Shown here in pieces: positions 8,057-15,694 of a DNA stretch of 27,367 nucleotides. The notes beneath the pieces were generated by a model, which was given only the letters and a program-made list of their open reading frames with translations, was not told the DNA's origin and did not search any database. The stretch is from NCBI GenBank assembly GCA_025455895.1, contig JALOLQ010000014.1, positions 1-27,367 of the forward strand, read 5' to 3'. Source of the stretch: Solirubrobacteraceae bacterium. Its GTDB lineage: Bacteria > Actinomycetota > Thermoleophilia > Solirubrobacterales > Solirubrobacteraceae. The position numbers and the translations under genes are program-made. The number at the start of each line of letters is the position of its first letter. Positions within the stretch are counted from its first letter, which is position 1.

Positions 8057-8965
8057 GTGAACACCACCACCAGCGTCGCCGCGCGCGGCGACGCCCTGCG
8101 GTTCCTGGCCGAGCGGATCGAGCTGCTCCGCCGGGCCGACGTCGACGCGATCGCCGTGGCGATGGCCGACGAGCAGAAGCCGGGGACCGGCGACCTGCTG
8201 CGCGACGAGGCGCTGCGCGAGCTGGTCGACGGCGGCTGGGTGGACGGCGACGAGGCGAGCATGGTGCTCGGCCACGAGCTGCGCCGCCACCACACCGCGC
8301 TCGTCGTGTGGCGCCCGTCGGTCAACGGCGGCGGGACGGAGGCGCGCCGACTCGAGGCCCGGGTCGCGGAGATCGCGACCGCGCTCGGGGCGGGCCGGGC
8401 GCTCACGCTGCCGGCGGGCACGCACTCGCTGTGGGCCTGGGTCGGCACCGCTGACGTGCCGCCGCGCGACACGCTCGACGCGCTGCCGGCGGGCGGCGAC
8501 TGCCTGGTCGCCGTCGGCCGGCCGGGCTTCGGCGCCGACGGCTTCCGTCGCTCGCACCGCGAGGCGGTGCGCGCGCAGCGGGTCGCGATGCGCTGCCCGA
8601 GCCCCGGGCGCGTCACGCGCTTCGAGGACGTCGAGCTGCTGAGCCTCGTCTCCGGGGACGACGAGGCGATGGTCTCGCTCGTGCGCCGCGAGCTGGGCCC
8701 GCTCGCCGCCGACGATCCGGCCACCGCGCGCCTGCGCGCGACGCTCGGCGCGGTGCAGGCGGCGGGCGGCGGCAGCGCCGCGGCGGCCGACGCGCTCGGC
8801 GTGCACCGCAACACCGTGCTCTACCGGCTGCGCCGCATCGACGAGCTGCTGGGCCGCCCGGCCGCCGAGCGCCGCCTCGAGCTCGAGGTCGCGCTGCGGC
8901 TGGCCGAGGCCTTCCCCGACCGCGTGCTCGTGCCCGCCGCGGAGGTCCGGCCCGTCAGCGCGTGA
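8057..8965 (+). CDS. PucR/CdaR-type helix-turn-helix regulator
   Basis: The C-terminus (about residues 215-290) has the PucR C-terminal HTH signature: LRATLGAVQAAGG, then AAADALGVHRNTVLYRLRRI and DELLGR, then LELEVALRLAEA. The preceding region (about 90-200: HTALVVWRPS, AHTLPAG-like, VAVGRPGFGADGFRRSHREA) fits the GGDEF-like middle domain of the family. I chose the GTG at 8057, giving 302 residues, because GGGGGGAGGA lies 6 nt upstream. In-frame starts further up, such as 7793, would add a low-complexity tail. At 302 residues it lacks the larger N-terminal sensor domain of many PucR proteins. It lies 13 nt before the acyl-CoA dehydrogenase gene on the same strand and may control it; that link is inference. 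Confidence 0.85.
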   Translation: MNTTTSVAARGDALRFLAERIELLRRADVDAIAVAMADEQKPGTGDLLRDEALRELVDGGWVDGDEASMVLGHELRRHHTALVVWRPSVNGGGTEARRLEARVAEIATALGAGRALTLPAGTHSLWAWVGTADVPPRDTLDALPAGGDCLVAVGRPGFGADGFRRSHREAVRAQRVAMRCPSPGRVTRFEDVELLSLVSGDDEAMVSLVRRELGPLAADDPATARLRATLGAVQAAGGGSAAAADALGVHRNTVLYRLRRIDELLGRPAAERRLELEVALRLAEAFPDRVLVPAAEVRPVSA

Positions 8966-8978
8966 TTGGATCCCGGCC

Positions 8979-10130
8979 ATGCGCCGCACCCTCTACGAGC
9001 CCGAGCACGCCGACTTCCGCGAGAGCTGGCGGGCGTTCCTGCAGCGTGAGGCCGTCCCGCACGCCGACGCCTGGGAGCGCGAGGGCATCGTGCCGCGCGC
9101 GTTCTTCGCGGCGGCCGGCGCGGCCGGGTTCCTCGCGATGGGCGTGCCCGAGGCGTTCGGCGGCGCCGGGGTCACCGACTTCCGCTTCAACGCGGTCATC
9201 GCCGAGGAGGCGCAGGCGCTCGGGCTCGGCGGCGTCGCGCTCGGGGTCACGCTGCACAACGACATCTGCCTGCCGTACTTCCTGGAGTACTGCACCGACG
9301 AGCAGCGCGAGCGCTGGCTGCCGGGCATCGTCTCCGGCGAGCTGATCACCGCGATCGCGATGACCGAGCCCGGCACCGGCTCGGACCTCGCCTCGATCGC
9401 CGCCACCGCGCACCGCGAGGACGGCCACTACCGCGTGAACGGGTCGAAGACCTTCATCACCAACGGCATCAACGCGGACCTCGTCATCACCGCGGTGAAG
9501 ACCGACCCGTCCCAGCGCCACGCGGGCCTGAGCCTCGTCGTCCTCGAGCGCGGGATGGAGGGCTTCGAGCGCGGGCGCAACCTCGAGAAGATCGGCCAGC
9601 ACTCGCAGGACACCGCCGAGCTGTTCTTCCAGGACGTGCTCGTCCCGGTCGAGAACCGCCTCGGCGAGGAGGGCCAGGGCTTTCGCTACCTCACCGCGAA
9701 CCTCGCACAGGAGCGGCTCTCGATCGGCCTCTCGGCGCTGGCCGCCGCGCGCGCGGGGGTGCAGTGGACGGTCGAGTACGTGCGCGAGCGGCGCGCGTTC
9801 GGTGCGCCGATCGGCGCGCTGCAGAACACGCGCTTCGTGCTCGCCGAGTGCCACACCGAGGTCGAGGTCGGCACCGCGTACGCCGACCGCTGCGTCGAGG
9901 CGCTCGAGGCCGGCGAGCTGACCGCGGAGGACGCGGCGGCGGCGAAGCTGTGGCTCACCGAGCTCCAGGGCCGCGTGCTCGACCGCTGCCTGCAGCTCTT
10001 CGGCGGCTACGGCTACGTGACCGAGTACCCGATCGCGCGCGCCTACGCCGATGCGCGCATCACCCGCATCTACGGCGGCACGAGCGAGATCATGAAGGAG
10101 ATCGTCGGCCGCTCGCTGCGGCTCGGCTGA
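8979..10130 (+). CDS. Acyl-CoA dehydrogenase (long-chain / isovaleryl type)
   Basis: This 383-residue flavoenzyme would form the alpha,beta double bond of an acyl-CoA, with FAD as cofactor and ETF as the usual acceptor. Family marks are AMTEPGTGSD (about 127-136), the YRVNGSKTFITNG strand, VRERRAFGAPIGALQNTRFVLAE (about 267-289) and LQLFGGYGYVTEYPIARAYADARI with RIYGGTSEIM near the end. The position that carries the catalytic Glu in short- and medium-chain enzymes (IYEGT) is Gly366. The base is most likely Glu245 in LAQERLSIG, as in isovaleryl-CoA and long-chain acyl-CoA dehydrogenases. Length is normal. The start has no Shine-Dalgarno sequence, but TTGGAT lies 7 nt upstream at 8966-8971, so a leaderless start is possible. 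The substrate cannot be told from sequence. Regulator genes flank it on both sides. Confidence 0.93.
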   Translation: MRRTLYEPEHADFRESWRAFLQREAVPHADAWEREGIVPRAFFAAAGAAGFLAMGVPEAFGGAGVTDFRFNAVIAEEAQALGLGGVALGVTLHNDICLPYFLEYCTDEQRERWLPGIVSGELITAIAMTEPGTGSDLASIAATAHREDGHYRVNGSKTFITNGINADLVITAVKTDPSQRHAGLSLVVLERGMEGFERGRNLEKIGQHSQDTAELFFQDVLVPVENRLGEEGQGFRYLTANLAQERLSIGLSALAAARAGVQWTVEYVRERRAFGAPIGALQNTRFVLAECHTEVEVGTAYADRCVEALEAGELTAEDAAAAKLWLTELQGRVLDRCLQLFGGYGYVTEYPIARAYADARITRIYGGTSEIMKEIVGRSLRLG

Positions 10131-10164
10131 GCCTGGCCGATACGGCCCCCCGCATGTCGCCGAC

Positions 10165-10180
10165 GTGCGACACTGCCGGG
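10165..10180 (+). promoter_or_regulatory. 16-bp element (extended -10, TGCGACACT) upstream of the XRE-cupin gene
   Basis: GTGCGACACTGCCGGG lies 3 nt before the ATG at 10184. The same 16 bases occur on the minus strand directly before the Tim44-like gene (14529-14544). TGC followed by GACACT could be an extended -10 element, making the gene leaderless or nearly so. Confidence 0.4.
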
Positions 10181-10183
10181 TTC

Positions 10184-10821
10184 ATGGGCGTCGACGAGAT
10201 CACGATCCGCGAGGACGACACCGCCGCCGACGAGGCCGCGCGGCGCCGCGGCGCGATCCTGCGCGAGCGCCGCGAGGCGCTCGGGATCTCGCTGCGCGCC
10301 TTCGCGCGCCGCTGCGAGCTCTCACCGGCGCACGTGAGCAAGGTCGAGCGCGGGCTCGCGAGCCCGAGCGTCGCGACGCTCTCGCGCATCGTCCAGGAGC
10401 TCGACCTCGAGCCGGCGCTGCTGTTCGGCACGGTCGCCTCGCCGCCGACCGGCGCACCGGAGCCGATCGTCACCCGCGCCGCCGACGTCATGGACCTCGC
10501 CGCCGAGACCGGCTCGCCGGAGGGCAGCGTCGTGCGCGTGCTCGCGCGGCCGGACACGGGGAGCGTCATCGAGTCGATCGGCGGGCCGGACTACTTCCTT
10601 CCGCCGACGATCGCCCCGAAGGACTCGATCTTCTGCGTGCTGGCCGGCACGCTCGAGGTCGACATCGAAGGCGAGCGCTTCGAGCTCTACGCCGGCGACT
10701 CGCTCATCGTCCCGCCCTTCCGGCGCTTCGCCGCGCGGGTGCTCACCGGCCTGGACACCCACACGCTGCTGCTCTCCCCGGCCGGCTCGAAGCTCCTGCA
10801 CGGCGAGCCCGCGCCGCAGCC

Positions 10822-10825
<4 letters not shown>
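10184..10825 (+). CDS. XRE-family HTH regulator with C-terminal cupin domain
   Basis: The 213-residue protein has an N-terminal HTH_3 domain at about 22-75: LRERREALGISLRAFARRC, then ELSPAHVSKVERGLASPSVA and TLSRIVQELDL. A linker leads to a cupin domain at about 125-205, with FCVLAGTLEVDIEGERFELYAGDSLIVPPFRRFAAR. This is the common one-component layout in which the cupin senses a small molecule and the HTH binds DNA. The ATG at 10184 is chosen because the HTH begins soon after it and a conserved 16-bp promoter-like element ends 3 nt before it; the frame is open further upstream inside the acyl-CoA dehydrogenase gene. Its stop shares the four bases CTAA with the stop of the convergent CNNM-domain gene. 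Control of the neighbouring acyl-CoA dehydrogenase is plausible but unproven. Confidence 0.9.
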
Positions 10826-12102
<1,277 letters not shown>

Positions 12103-12109
12103 CCGGGGG

Positions 12110-12115
12110 AGCGTA
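12110..12115 (-). promoter_or_regulatory. -10-like TACGCT of the CNNM/CorC gene
   Basis: On the minus strand TACGCT is followed by 7 nt and the GTG start at 12102, with no ribosome binding site. This is consistent with a leaderless message. Confidence 0.5.
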
Positions 12116-12221
12116 GCGACGGGTCCGGGCGGCCCTCGCCGGCGCCGCTGATCCGGGGGAGGAAGCGGCGGGCGGCGCGCCGGTGTGCCCGCCTGCGCGC
12201 CGCCCGCTCCGCCCCCTCAGG

Positions 12222-12242
12222 GACCCCCGGGGGCCGGGGGTC
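12222..12242 (-). terminator. 9-bp GC hairpin downstream of the small minus-strand gene
   Basis: GACCCCCGG (12222-12230) pairs with CCGGGGGTC (12234-12242) around a GGG loop. It lies about 65 nt beyond the stop of the 78-residue minus-strand gene and upstream of the CNNM/CorC gene, so it probably separates the two units. Confidence 0.5.
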
Positions 12243-12307
12243 TCCGACGGGTGCTGTGCAGGCCTACCGCCCCTGCCCGGGCGAGGAGGCCCGTCTCCCG
12301 CCGAAGC

Positions 12308-12544
12308 TCAGGCGAAGACCTCCGGCTCCATCGCGACGGCGCGGCCGTCGAGCTCGAGCTGGCTGGTGACCTCGCGGTCGTCGAGGATGTCGTGCAGCGC
12401 GCGGCCGCGCTGGAGCTCGGCCGCGACGTGGCGGCCGACGCGGCCGGCGGCGAGGCCGCGGCCGCCGCGGCGACGCGAGTGCAGGACCGGCGTGGCCGCC
12501 GGGAAGGTCAGGTTCATCGGGGCGGGCGGGGTGGCGATGGTCAT
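12308..12544 (-). CDS. Small protein of unknown function (78 aa), divergent from a wHTH regulator
   Basis: AGGAG lies 6 nt before the ATG at 12544, and the most consensus-like promoter of the window (TTGACA, 18 nt, TATTCT) lies upstream. That is the main evidence that this short frame is a gene. The protein starts MTIATPPAPMNLTFPAATPVL, has a basic Arg/Gly patch (RRRGGRGLAAGRVGRH), and ends with an acidic, helix-like part (ALHDILDDREVTSQLELDGRAVA). It has no signal peptide, membrane segment or Cys. I do not recognise it. It diverges from the winged-helix gene at 12666 and an inverted repeat lies between them, so it may be a target of that regulator. Confidence 0.6.
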   Translation of the reverse strand: MTIATPPAPMNLTFPAATPVLHSRRRGGRGLAAGRVGRHVAAELQRGRALHDILDDREVTSQLELDGRAVAMEPEVFA

Positions 12545-12583
12545 CGGAGGCTCCTGGGGGATCGGACGGGGATGACACGAAGA

Positions 12584-12613
12584 AGAATAGACGAAACCTA
12601 TTGCGTATGTCAA
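12584..12613 (-). promoter_or_regulatory. Consensus-like sigma-70 promoter TTGACA-18-TATTCT for the 78-aa protein
   Basis: On the minus strand TTGACA (12613-12608) and TATTCT (12589-12584) are separated by exactly 18 nt. The surrounding DNA is clearly AT-richer than the rest of the window. This is the best match to a housekeeping promoter seen here. Confidence 0.75.
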
Positions 12614-12641
12614 ACTGCAGGAATCTGACGACGCCTGCAGT
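12614..12641. promoter_or_regulatory. Inverted repeat ACTGCAGG-N12-CCTGCAGT, candidate operator
   Basis: Two perfect 8-bp arms (12614-12621 and 12634-12641) are separated by 12 nt. The element abuts the -35 of the minus-strand promoter, and its right end overlaps the TAGTCT (12641-12646) that may be the -10 of the winged-helix gene. The dyad suits a dimeric winged-helix protein, so autoregulation plus control of the divergent gene is the simplest reading. Confidence 0.6.
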
Positions 12642-12665
12642 AGTCTCTTCCTCAGGAGCACCTCT

Positions 12666-12953
12666 ATGAGCGCCTGGACCTTCCTCACCAACCACGCCCA
12701 CGTCCTGCTGTGCATCTCGCGCGATCCGGGCATCCGCCTGCGCGAGGTCGCGACGGAGGTCGGCATCACCGAGCGCGCCGCCCAGCGGATCGTCGCCGAG
12801 CTGGTCGAGGCCGGCTACATCTCGCGCGAGCGCGAGGGCCGGCGCAACCGCTACGAGGTGCACGCCGAGCTGCCGCTGCGCCACCCGCTCGAGCAGAGCC
12901 ACGAGATCGGCGAGCTGCTCGACCTGCTCGGCGCGATCAAGGTCGCCGCGTAG
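12666..12953 (+). CDS. Small winged-helix (MarR-like) transcriptional regulator
   Basis: The 95-residue protein is almost entirely one winged-helix domain. It contains NHAHVLLCISRDPGIRLREVA as helix 1 and the start of helix 2, then EVGITERAAQRIVAELVEAG with the recognition helix, then YISREREGRRNRYEVH as the wing. It ends with a short helix (LEQSHEIGELLDLLG) that could serve dimerisation. AGGAG precedes the ATG by 7 nt. Length and layout fit small stand-alone MarR/ArsR-type regulators common in actinobacteria. There is no Cys-based metal site of the classical ArsR kind. An inverted repeat at 12614-12641 lies 25 nt upstream. The effector is unknown. Confidence 0.88.
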   Translation: MSAWTFLTNHAHVLLCISRDPGIRLREVATEVGITERAAQRIVAELVEAGYISREREGRRNRYEVHAELPLRHPLEQSHEIGELLDLLGAIKVAA

Positions 12954-12958
12954 CGTCC

Positions 12959-12964
12959 TACCCT
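12959..12964 (+). promoter_or_regulatory. -10-like TACCCT before the small CxxC protein gene
   Basis: TACCCT is followed by 6 nt and the ATG at 12971, with no Shine-Dalgarno sequence; a leaderless start is likely. A second TAnnnT, TAGCGT, contains the stop codon of the winged-helix gene (12951-12956). Confidence 0.45.
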
Positions 12965-12970
12965 CGGGGC

Positions 12971-13204
12971 ATGCCCCGGGACATCGAGCGCTGGTTCGCC
13001 GAGGAGCGCTCGCGCGCGCAGGCGCGCGAGCGGGCGTGCACCGAGAAGCGCTTCTTCGCCACCGAGGCCGAGGCCCGCGCCCACGCCACGAGCGACCGCG
13101 CGCAGTACGGCGAGCGGCTCGTCCCCTACCGCTGCGAGCGCTGCGACGGCTGGCACCTCACCCGCGCGCCGCAGGACCCGGCGCCGCGCGGCGTGCGGCT
13201 CTGA
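12971..13204 (+). CDS. Small zinc-ribbon-like protein (77 aa)
   Basis: The frame runs from the ATG at 12971, 17 nt after the winged-helix gene. The protein has a basic helical N-terminus (DIERWFAEERSRAQARERACTEKRF), a middle FATEAEARAHA segment, and a C-terminal VPYRCERCDGWHLTR motif. A CxxC followed by GWHLT recurs in small uncharacterised bacterial proteins and probably forms half of a zinc site, with Cys31 or His as possible further ligands. Function is unknown. The next gene is convergent with a 13-nt gap. The start is supported by the TACCCT hexamer 6 nt upstream; longer in-frame readings overlap the winged-helix gene and are unlikely. Confidence 0.75.
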   Translation: MPRDIERWFAEERSRAQARERACTEKRFFATEAEARAHATSDRAQYGERLVPYRCERCDGWHLTRAPQDPAPRGVRL

Positions 13205-13217
13205 GCGGCCGGCGCCG

Positions 13218-14528
13218 TCAGGCCGGGACGCCCGCGACGCCGTCCACGCGCCACGGCAGCTCGGGCGGGCCGTCGAGCGCCATCGTCCAGCGCTCGGTGA
13301 ACGTGAGCTCGCGGTCCTTCGAGCCGCCGAGCACGGCGGCCGTGTCGCGATCCTCGACGTAGCGGCGCCCGCGCACGCGCACGGCGAGCGTCATCCGCGC
13401 CGGCGTCGCGTGGGCGTCGAGCTGCTCGACCTCGATGCGCTCGACGCGCGGCCCGCGCACCACCAGGCGCGTGCGGCGGCTGGCGTCGCCGCCGTAGAGC
13501 AGCGCCGCGACGGCCTCCGGGCTCGCCACCGCCTCGAGCGGGCCGTCGTCGCCGTCCACGGCGTCGGCCCACGCCTCGGCGGCGCGCCGGGCGGCCACCT
13601 CGAGCACGTCGGGGGCGAAGCGCCCGTCGGCCAGCGCGAGGTCGAGCGCCTGCGCGTGGGCGTCCTCGGAGAGGCTCACCGAGACGAGGTCCCCGGGCGA
13701 GAAGCCGGGCTCCGCCGCGCCGGCCATCGCGCCCTCGACCACGGCCTCGTCGCGCACGCGCGCGTCCGACCACGGCGAGGCGACGACCGGCTGGTCGAGC
13801 TGGTGGGCGCCCTCGAGCGGCTGCTCGATCGACATCAGCGTCCAGCGCCCGCCGCGCTTGGCGAGCGTCCAGAACTCGCGCAGCTCGTTGACCGTGTCGC
13901 TGTCGCCGCTGCGCAGCACCGTGCCGCCGCCGGACTCGACGTAGTCCTCGAGCGTCGCCTCGACGTGGACGACGGCGCGGTCGTCCTCGTCGCGCTCGCG
14001 GTTCGTGAGCCCGACGTAGCGCACGAGCGGCCCGCTGATCACGCGCACGCGGTTGTGCCAGCCCTTGGCGGCGAAGTCGGCCAGGCGCCGGTGCCACTCG
14101 ACCATCAGGTCCTCGCCGACGAGCGTGCCGAGCGCGTGCTCGTCGCGCGCGTCCCAGGCGCCCTGGATCGCGTGGAACATCACCGTGACGTCCTCGGTGA
14201 GCCGGTCCGGATCGAAGGCGGCGTCGTCCTGCGCGGCCTCGACGGCGGCGAGGCGCACCTGGCGGTCGCGCTCGTCGAGCCGGCGGCGCAGGCGGCGCAC
14301 CATCAGCCACGTGCTGAGGACGCCGAAGAGGATGAACCCGAAGATCACGAGCACGACGGCCAGGACGATCCAGCCGCTGACGGCGCCGCCGCCGACGTAC
14401 ACGCCGCTCCCGCCGCCGGAGAACCCGCCGCCGCCCCCGGAGAAGCCGCCGCCCCCGCCGCCCCCGCCGAAGCCGGAGGAGCCGCCGCCCGCGGCGGCCA
14501 GCAGGGTCGGGATCAGGTGACCGGCCAC
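13218..14528 (-). CDS. Tim44-like domain membrane protein
   Basis: The 436-residue protein begins with a hydrophobic stretch (LIPTLLAAAGGG) and a Gly/Ser/Phe low-complexity region at about 14-50 (GFGGGGGGGGFSGGGGGF). A transmembrane helix follows at about 51-76 (GWIVLAVVLVIFGFILFGVL). The cytosolic part holds an NTF2-fold Tim44-like domain at about 105-235: VMFHAIQGAWDARDEHAL, VRYVGLTNRERDEDDRAVVHVEA, FWTLAKRGGRWTLMSIEQ. A second, more divergent domain of similar build is at about 330-430 (VRGPRVERIEVEQLDAH, ELTFTERWTMALD, PWRVDGVAG). Gly-rich stretches plus one membrane helix plus a Tim44-like domain is a known bacterial architecture of unclear role. The GTG start at 14528 directly follows a 16-bp promoter-like element shared with the XRE gene. 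Confidence 0.85.
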   Translation of the reverse strand: MAGHLIPTLLAAAGGGSSGFGGGGGGGGFSGGGGGFSGGGSGVYVGGGAVSGWIVLAVVLVIFGFILFGVLSTWLMVRRLRRRLDERDRQVRLAAVEAAQDDAAFDPDRLTEDVTVMFHAIQGAWDARDEHALGTLVGEDLMVEWHRRLADFAAKGWHNRVRVISGPLVRYVGLTNRERDEDDRAVVHVEATLEDYVESGGGTVLRSGDSDTVNELREFWTLAKRGGRWTLMSIEQPLEGAHQLDQPVVASPWSDARVRDEAVVEGAMAGAAEPGFSPGDLVSVSLSEDAHAQALDLALADGRFAPDVLEVAARRAAEAWADAVDGDDGPLEAVASPEAVAALLYGGDASRRTRLVVRGPRVERIEVEQLDAHATPARMTLAVRVRGRRYVEDRDTAAVLGGSKDRELTFTERWTMALDGPPELPWRVDGVAGVPA

Positions 14529-14544
14529 CCCGGCAGTGTCGCAC
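14529..14544 (-). promoter_or_regulatory. 16-bp element (extended -10, TGCGACACT) directly before the Tim44-like gene
   Basis: Read on the minus strand this is GTGCGACACTGCCGGG, identical to 10165-10180. It ends immediately before the GTG start at 14528, with GACACT 6 nt from the start codon. Confidence 0.4.
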
Positions 14545-14548
14545 GCCG

Positions 14549-14554
14549 TAGGGT
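14549..14554 (+). promoter_or_regulatory. -10-like TAGGGT of the PPOX-like pseudogene
   Basis: TAGGGT is followed by 7 nt and GTG at 14562. The site lies within the 33-nt gap that also holds the promoter-like element of the divergent Tim44-like gene. Confidence 0.45.
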
Positions 14555-14561
14555 CCGCGTC

Positions 14562-14848
14562 GTGGCCGATCGCGTCGTGCTCCCCGTCTGGCCCGAGGGC
14601 ACCGTCTGCGTGCTGGCCACCGCCGCCGGCGGGCCGTTCGCGATCCCGGTCTCCACCGCGGTGCGCGCCGGCGACGCGCGGGTGGCGCCGGCGTCGAGGG
14701 GGTCTGCGGGGTGGTGCTCGAGGTCGACGAGCTGCGCGAGCACCGCCGCCCGACGTTCCGCGTCCGCGGCGGGGTGGACTGGGAGTGGACCGATCCGGGC
14801 GCCCGCGAGCGCGACGCGGTCGTCCGTGCCGCGCTGCGCGGGCTGTAG
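14562..14848 (+). pseudogene. PPOX-like (pyridoxamine 5'-phosphate oxidase fold) gene with internal out-of-frame deletion
   Basis: From the GTG at 14562 one frame encodes VVLPVWPEGTVCVLATAAGG followed by PFAIPVSTAVRAGDAR, which looks like the first strands of a small FMN-binding split-barrel protein. Near 14690 the coding character moves to another frame. That frame reads VEGVCGVVLEVDELREHRRP, then TFRVRGGVDWEWTDPGARER, then DAVVRAALRGL and TAG at 14846-14848. The two pieces together span only 287 bp, about 95 codons, whereas PPOX-class proteins are usually about 130-150 residues. The missing part is the centre (the SLARLRADPRVAL-type segment). The simplest reading is an internal deletion of roughly 100 nt that also shifted the frame. 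Family assignment is from pattern and is moderate. Confidence 0.6.
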
Positions 14849-14894
14849 CCGCGTCGTGCGACGCGGCGGCGCAGGTGCTGACTGACCCGTTTCG

Positions 14895-14900
14895 TAGTGT
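14895..14900 (+). promoter_or_regulatory. -10-like TAGTGT before the FAH-family gene
   Basis: TAGTGT is followed by 8 nt and the ATG at 14909; there is no Shine-Dalgarno sequence. The DNA here is locally AT-richer (GTTTCGTAGTGTTTTGC). Confidence 0.55.
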
Positions 14901-14908
14901 TTTGCGCG

Positions 14909-15694
14909 ATGAAGCTCTGCACGTTCGTCCCGCCGGGCGGGAACGCCCCGGTGGCCGGCGAGGTGCGCGGGGAGGAGGTGGTCGCGTTCGCGGACGGCAC
15001 GGACGTCCTGGACCGGCTGCGTTCCGCCGACCGCACGCCGGCCGGCGGCGCGCGCCATCCGCTGGCGCAGGTCGCCCTGCACGCGCCGCACGTTCCGCGC
15101 GCCATCTTCGGGATCGGCCTCAACTACCGCGCGCACGCGGCCGAGCAGGGCAAGGAGCCCCCCGAGTTCCCGATCGTCTTCATGAAGCTCCCCACCTCCG
15201 TCGCGCCTCCCGGCGGCCCCGTCCGGGTGCCGCCGGTCGTGCGGCGCCTGGACTACGAGGGCGAGCTCGCCGTGGTCATGGGCGCCGGCGGCGAGGTCGC
15301 GGGCTACGCGGTCGCCGACGACGTCAGCGCGCGCGACCTGCAGCGCCGCGAGCCGCAGTGGACGCGCGCCAAGGGCGCCGACACGTTCTGCCCGTTCGGC
15401 CCGTGGATCACGACCGCCGACGAGGTGCCCGACCCGGAGGCGCTCGGGCTGCGCACGTGGGTCAACGGCGAGCTGCGCCAGGACGCGAGCACGTCCGACC
15501 TCGTCTTCTCGATCCCGGAGCTGATCGCGTTCCTTTCGGAGACGATCACGCTCGAGCCGGGGGACCTGATCCTCACCGGCACGCCGAGCGGGGTCGGCAT
15601 GGCGCTCGACCCGCCCGTCTTCCTGGCGCCCGGCGACGTCGTCCGCATCGAGATCGACGACCTGGGGGTGATCGAGCATGGCATCGTCGCCTGA
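14909..15694 (+). CDS. Fumarylacetoacetate hydrolase (FAH) family protein
   Basis: The 261-residue protein has a short N-terminal domain (MKLCTFVPPGGNAPVAGEV) and the FAH catalytic fold. Key motifs are IFGIGLNYRAHAAEQG (about 67-82), PIVFMKLPTSVAPPGGPV, the metal-binding DYEGELAVV (Glu117, Glu119), and GYAVADDVSARDLQRR with the third acidic ligand. KGADTFCPFGPWI and LILTGTPSGVG also fit. Members cleave or isomerise acyl-pyruvate or diketo-acid substrates in catabolic pathways; the exact substrate cannot be told. I chose the ATG at 14909 because TAGTGT lies 8 nt upstream, although an in-frame GTG exists at 14897 inside that hexamer. Its end overlaps the start of the carboxypeptidase gene by 17 nt, so the two are likely co-transcribed. 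Confidence 0.92.
   Translation: MKLCTFVPPGGNAPVAGEVRGEEVVAFADGTDVLDRLRSADRTPAGGARHPLAQVALHAPHVPRAIFGIGLNYRAHAAEQGKEPPEFPIVFMKLPTSVAPPGGPVRVPPVVRRLDYEGELAVVMGAGGEVAGYAVADDVSARDLQRREPQWTRAKGADTFCPFGPWITTADEVPDPEALGLRTWVNGELRQDASTSDLVFSIPELIAFLSETITLEPGDLILTGTPSGVGMALDPPVFLAPGDVVRIEIDDLGVIEHGIVA

Noticed and set aside
5737..8454. 905-codon plus-strand open frame over the unknown secreted protein and PucR genes
   Set aside because: Composition is arginine/alanine/proline-rich without domains; the overlapping frames at 5750 and 8057 show signal peptide, HTH and normal codon-position bias.
12308..12953. Toxin-antitoxin pair
   Set aside because: The genes diverge rather than forming an operon, and the small protein has no recognised toxin motif; a repressor with a target gene is the simpler reading.
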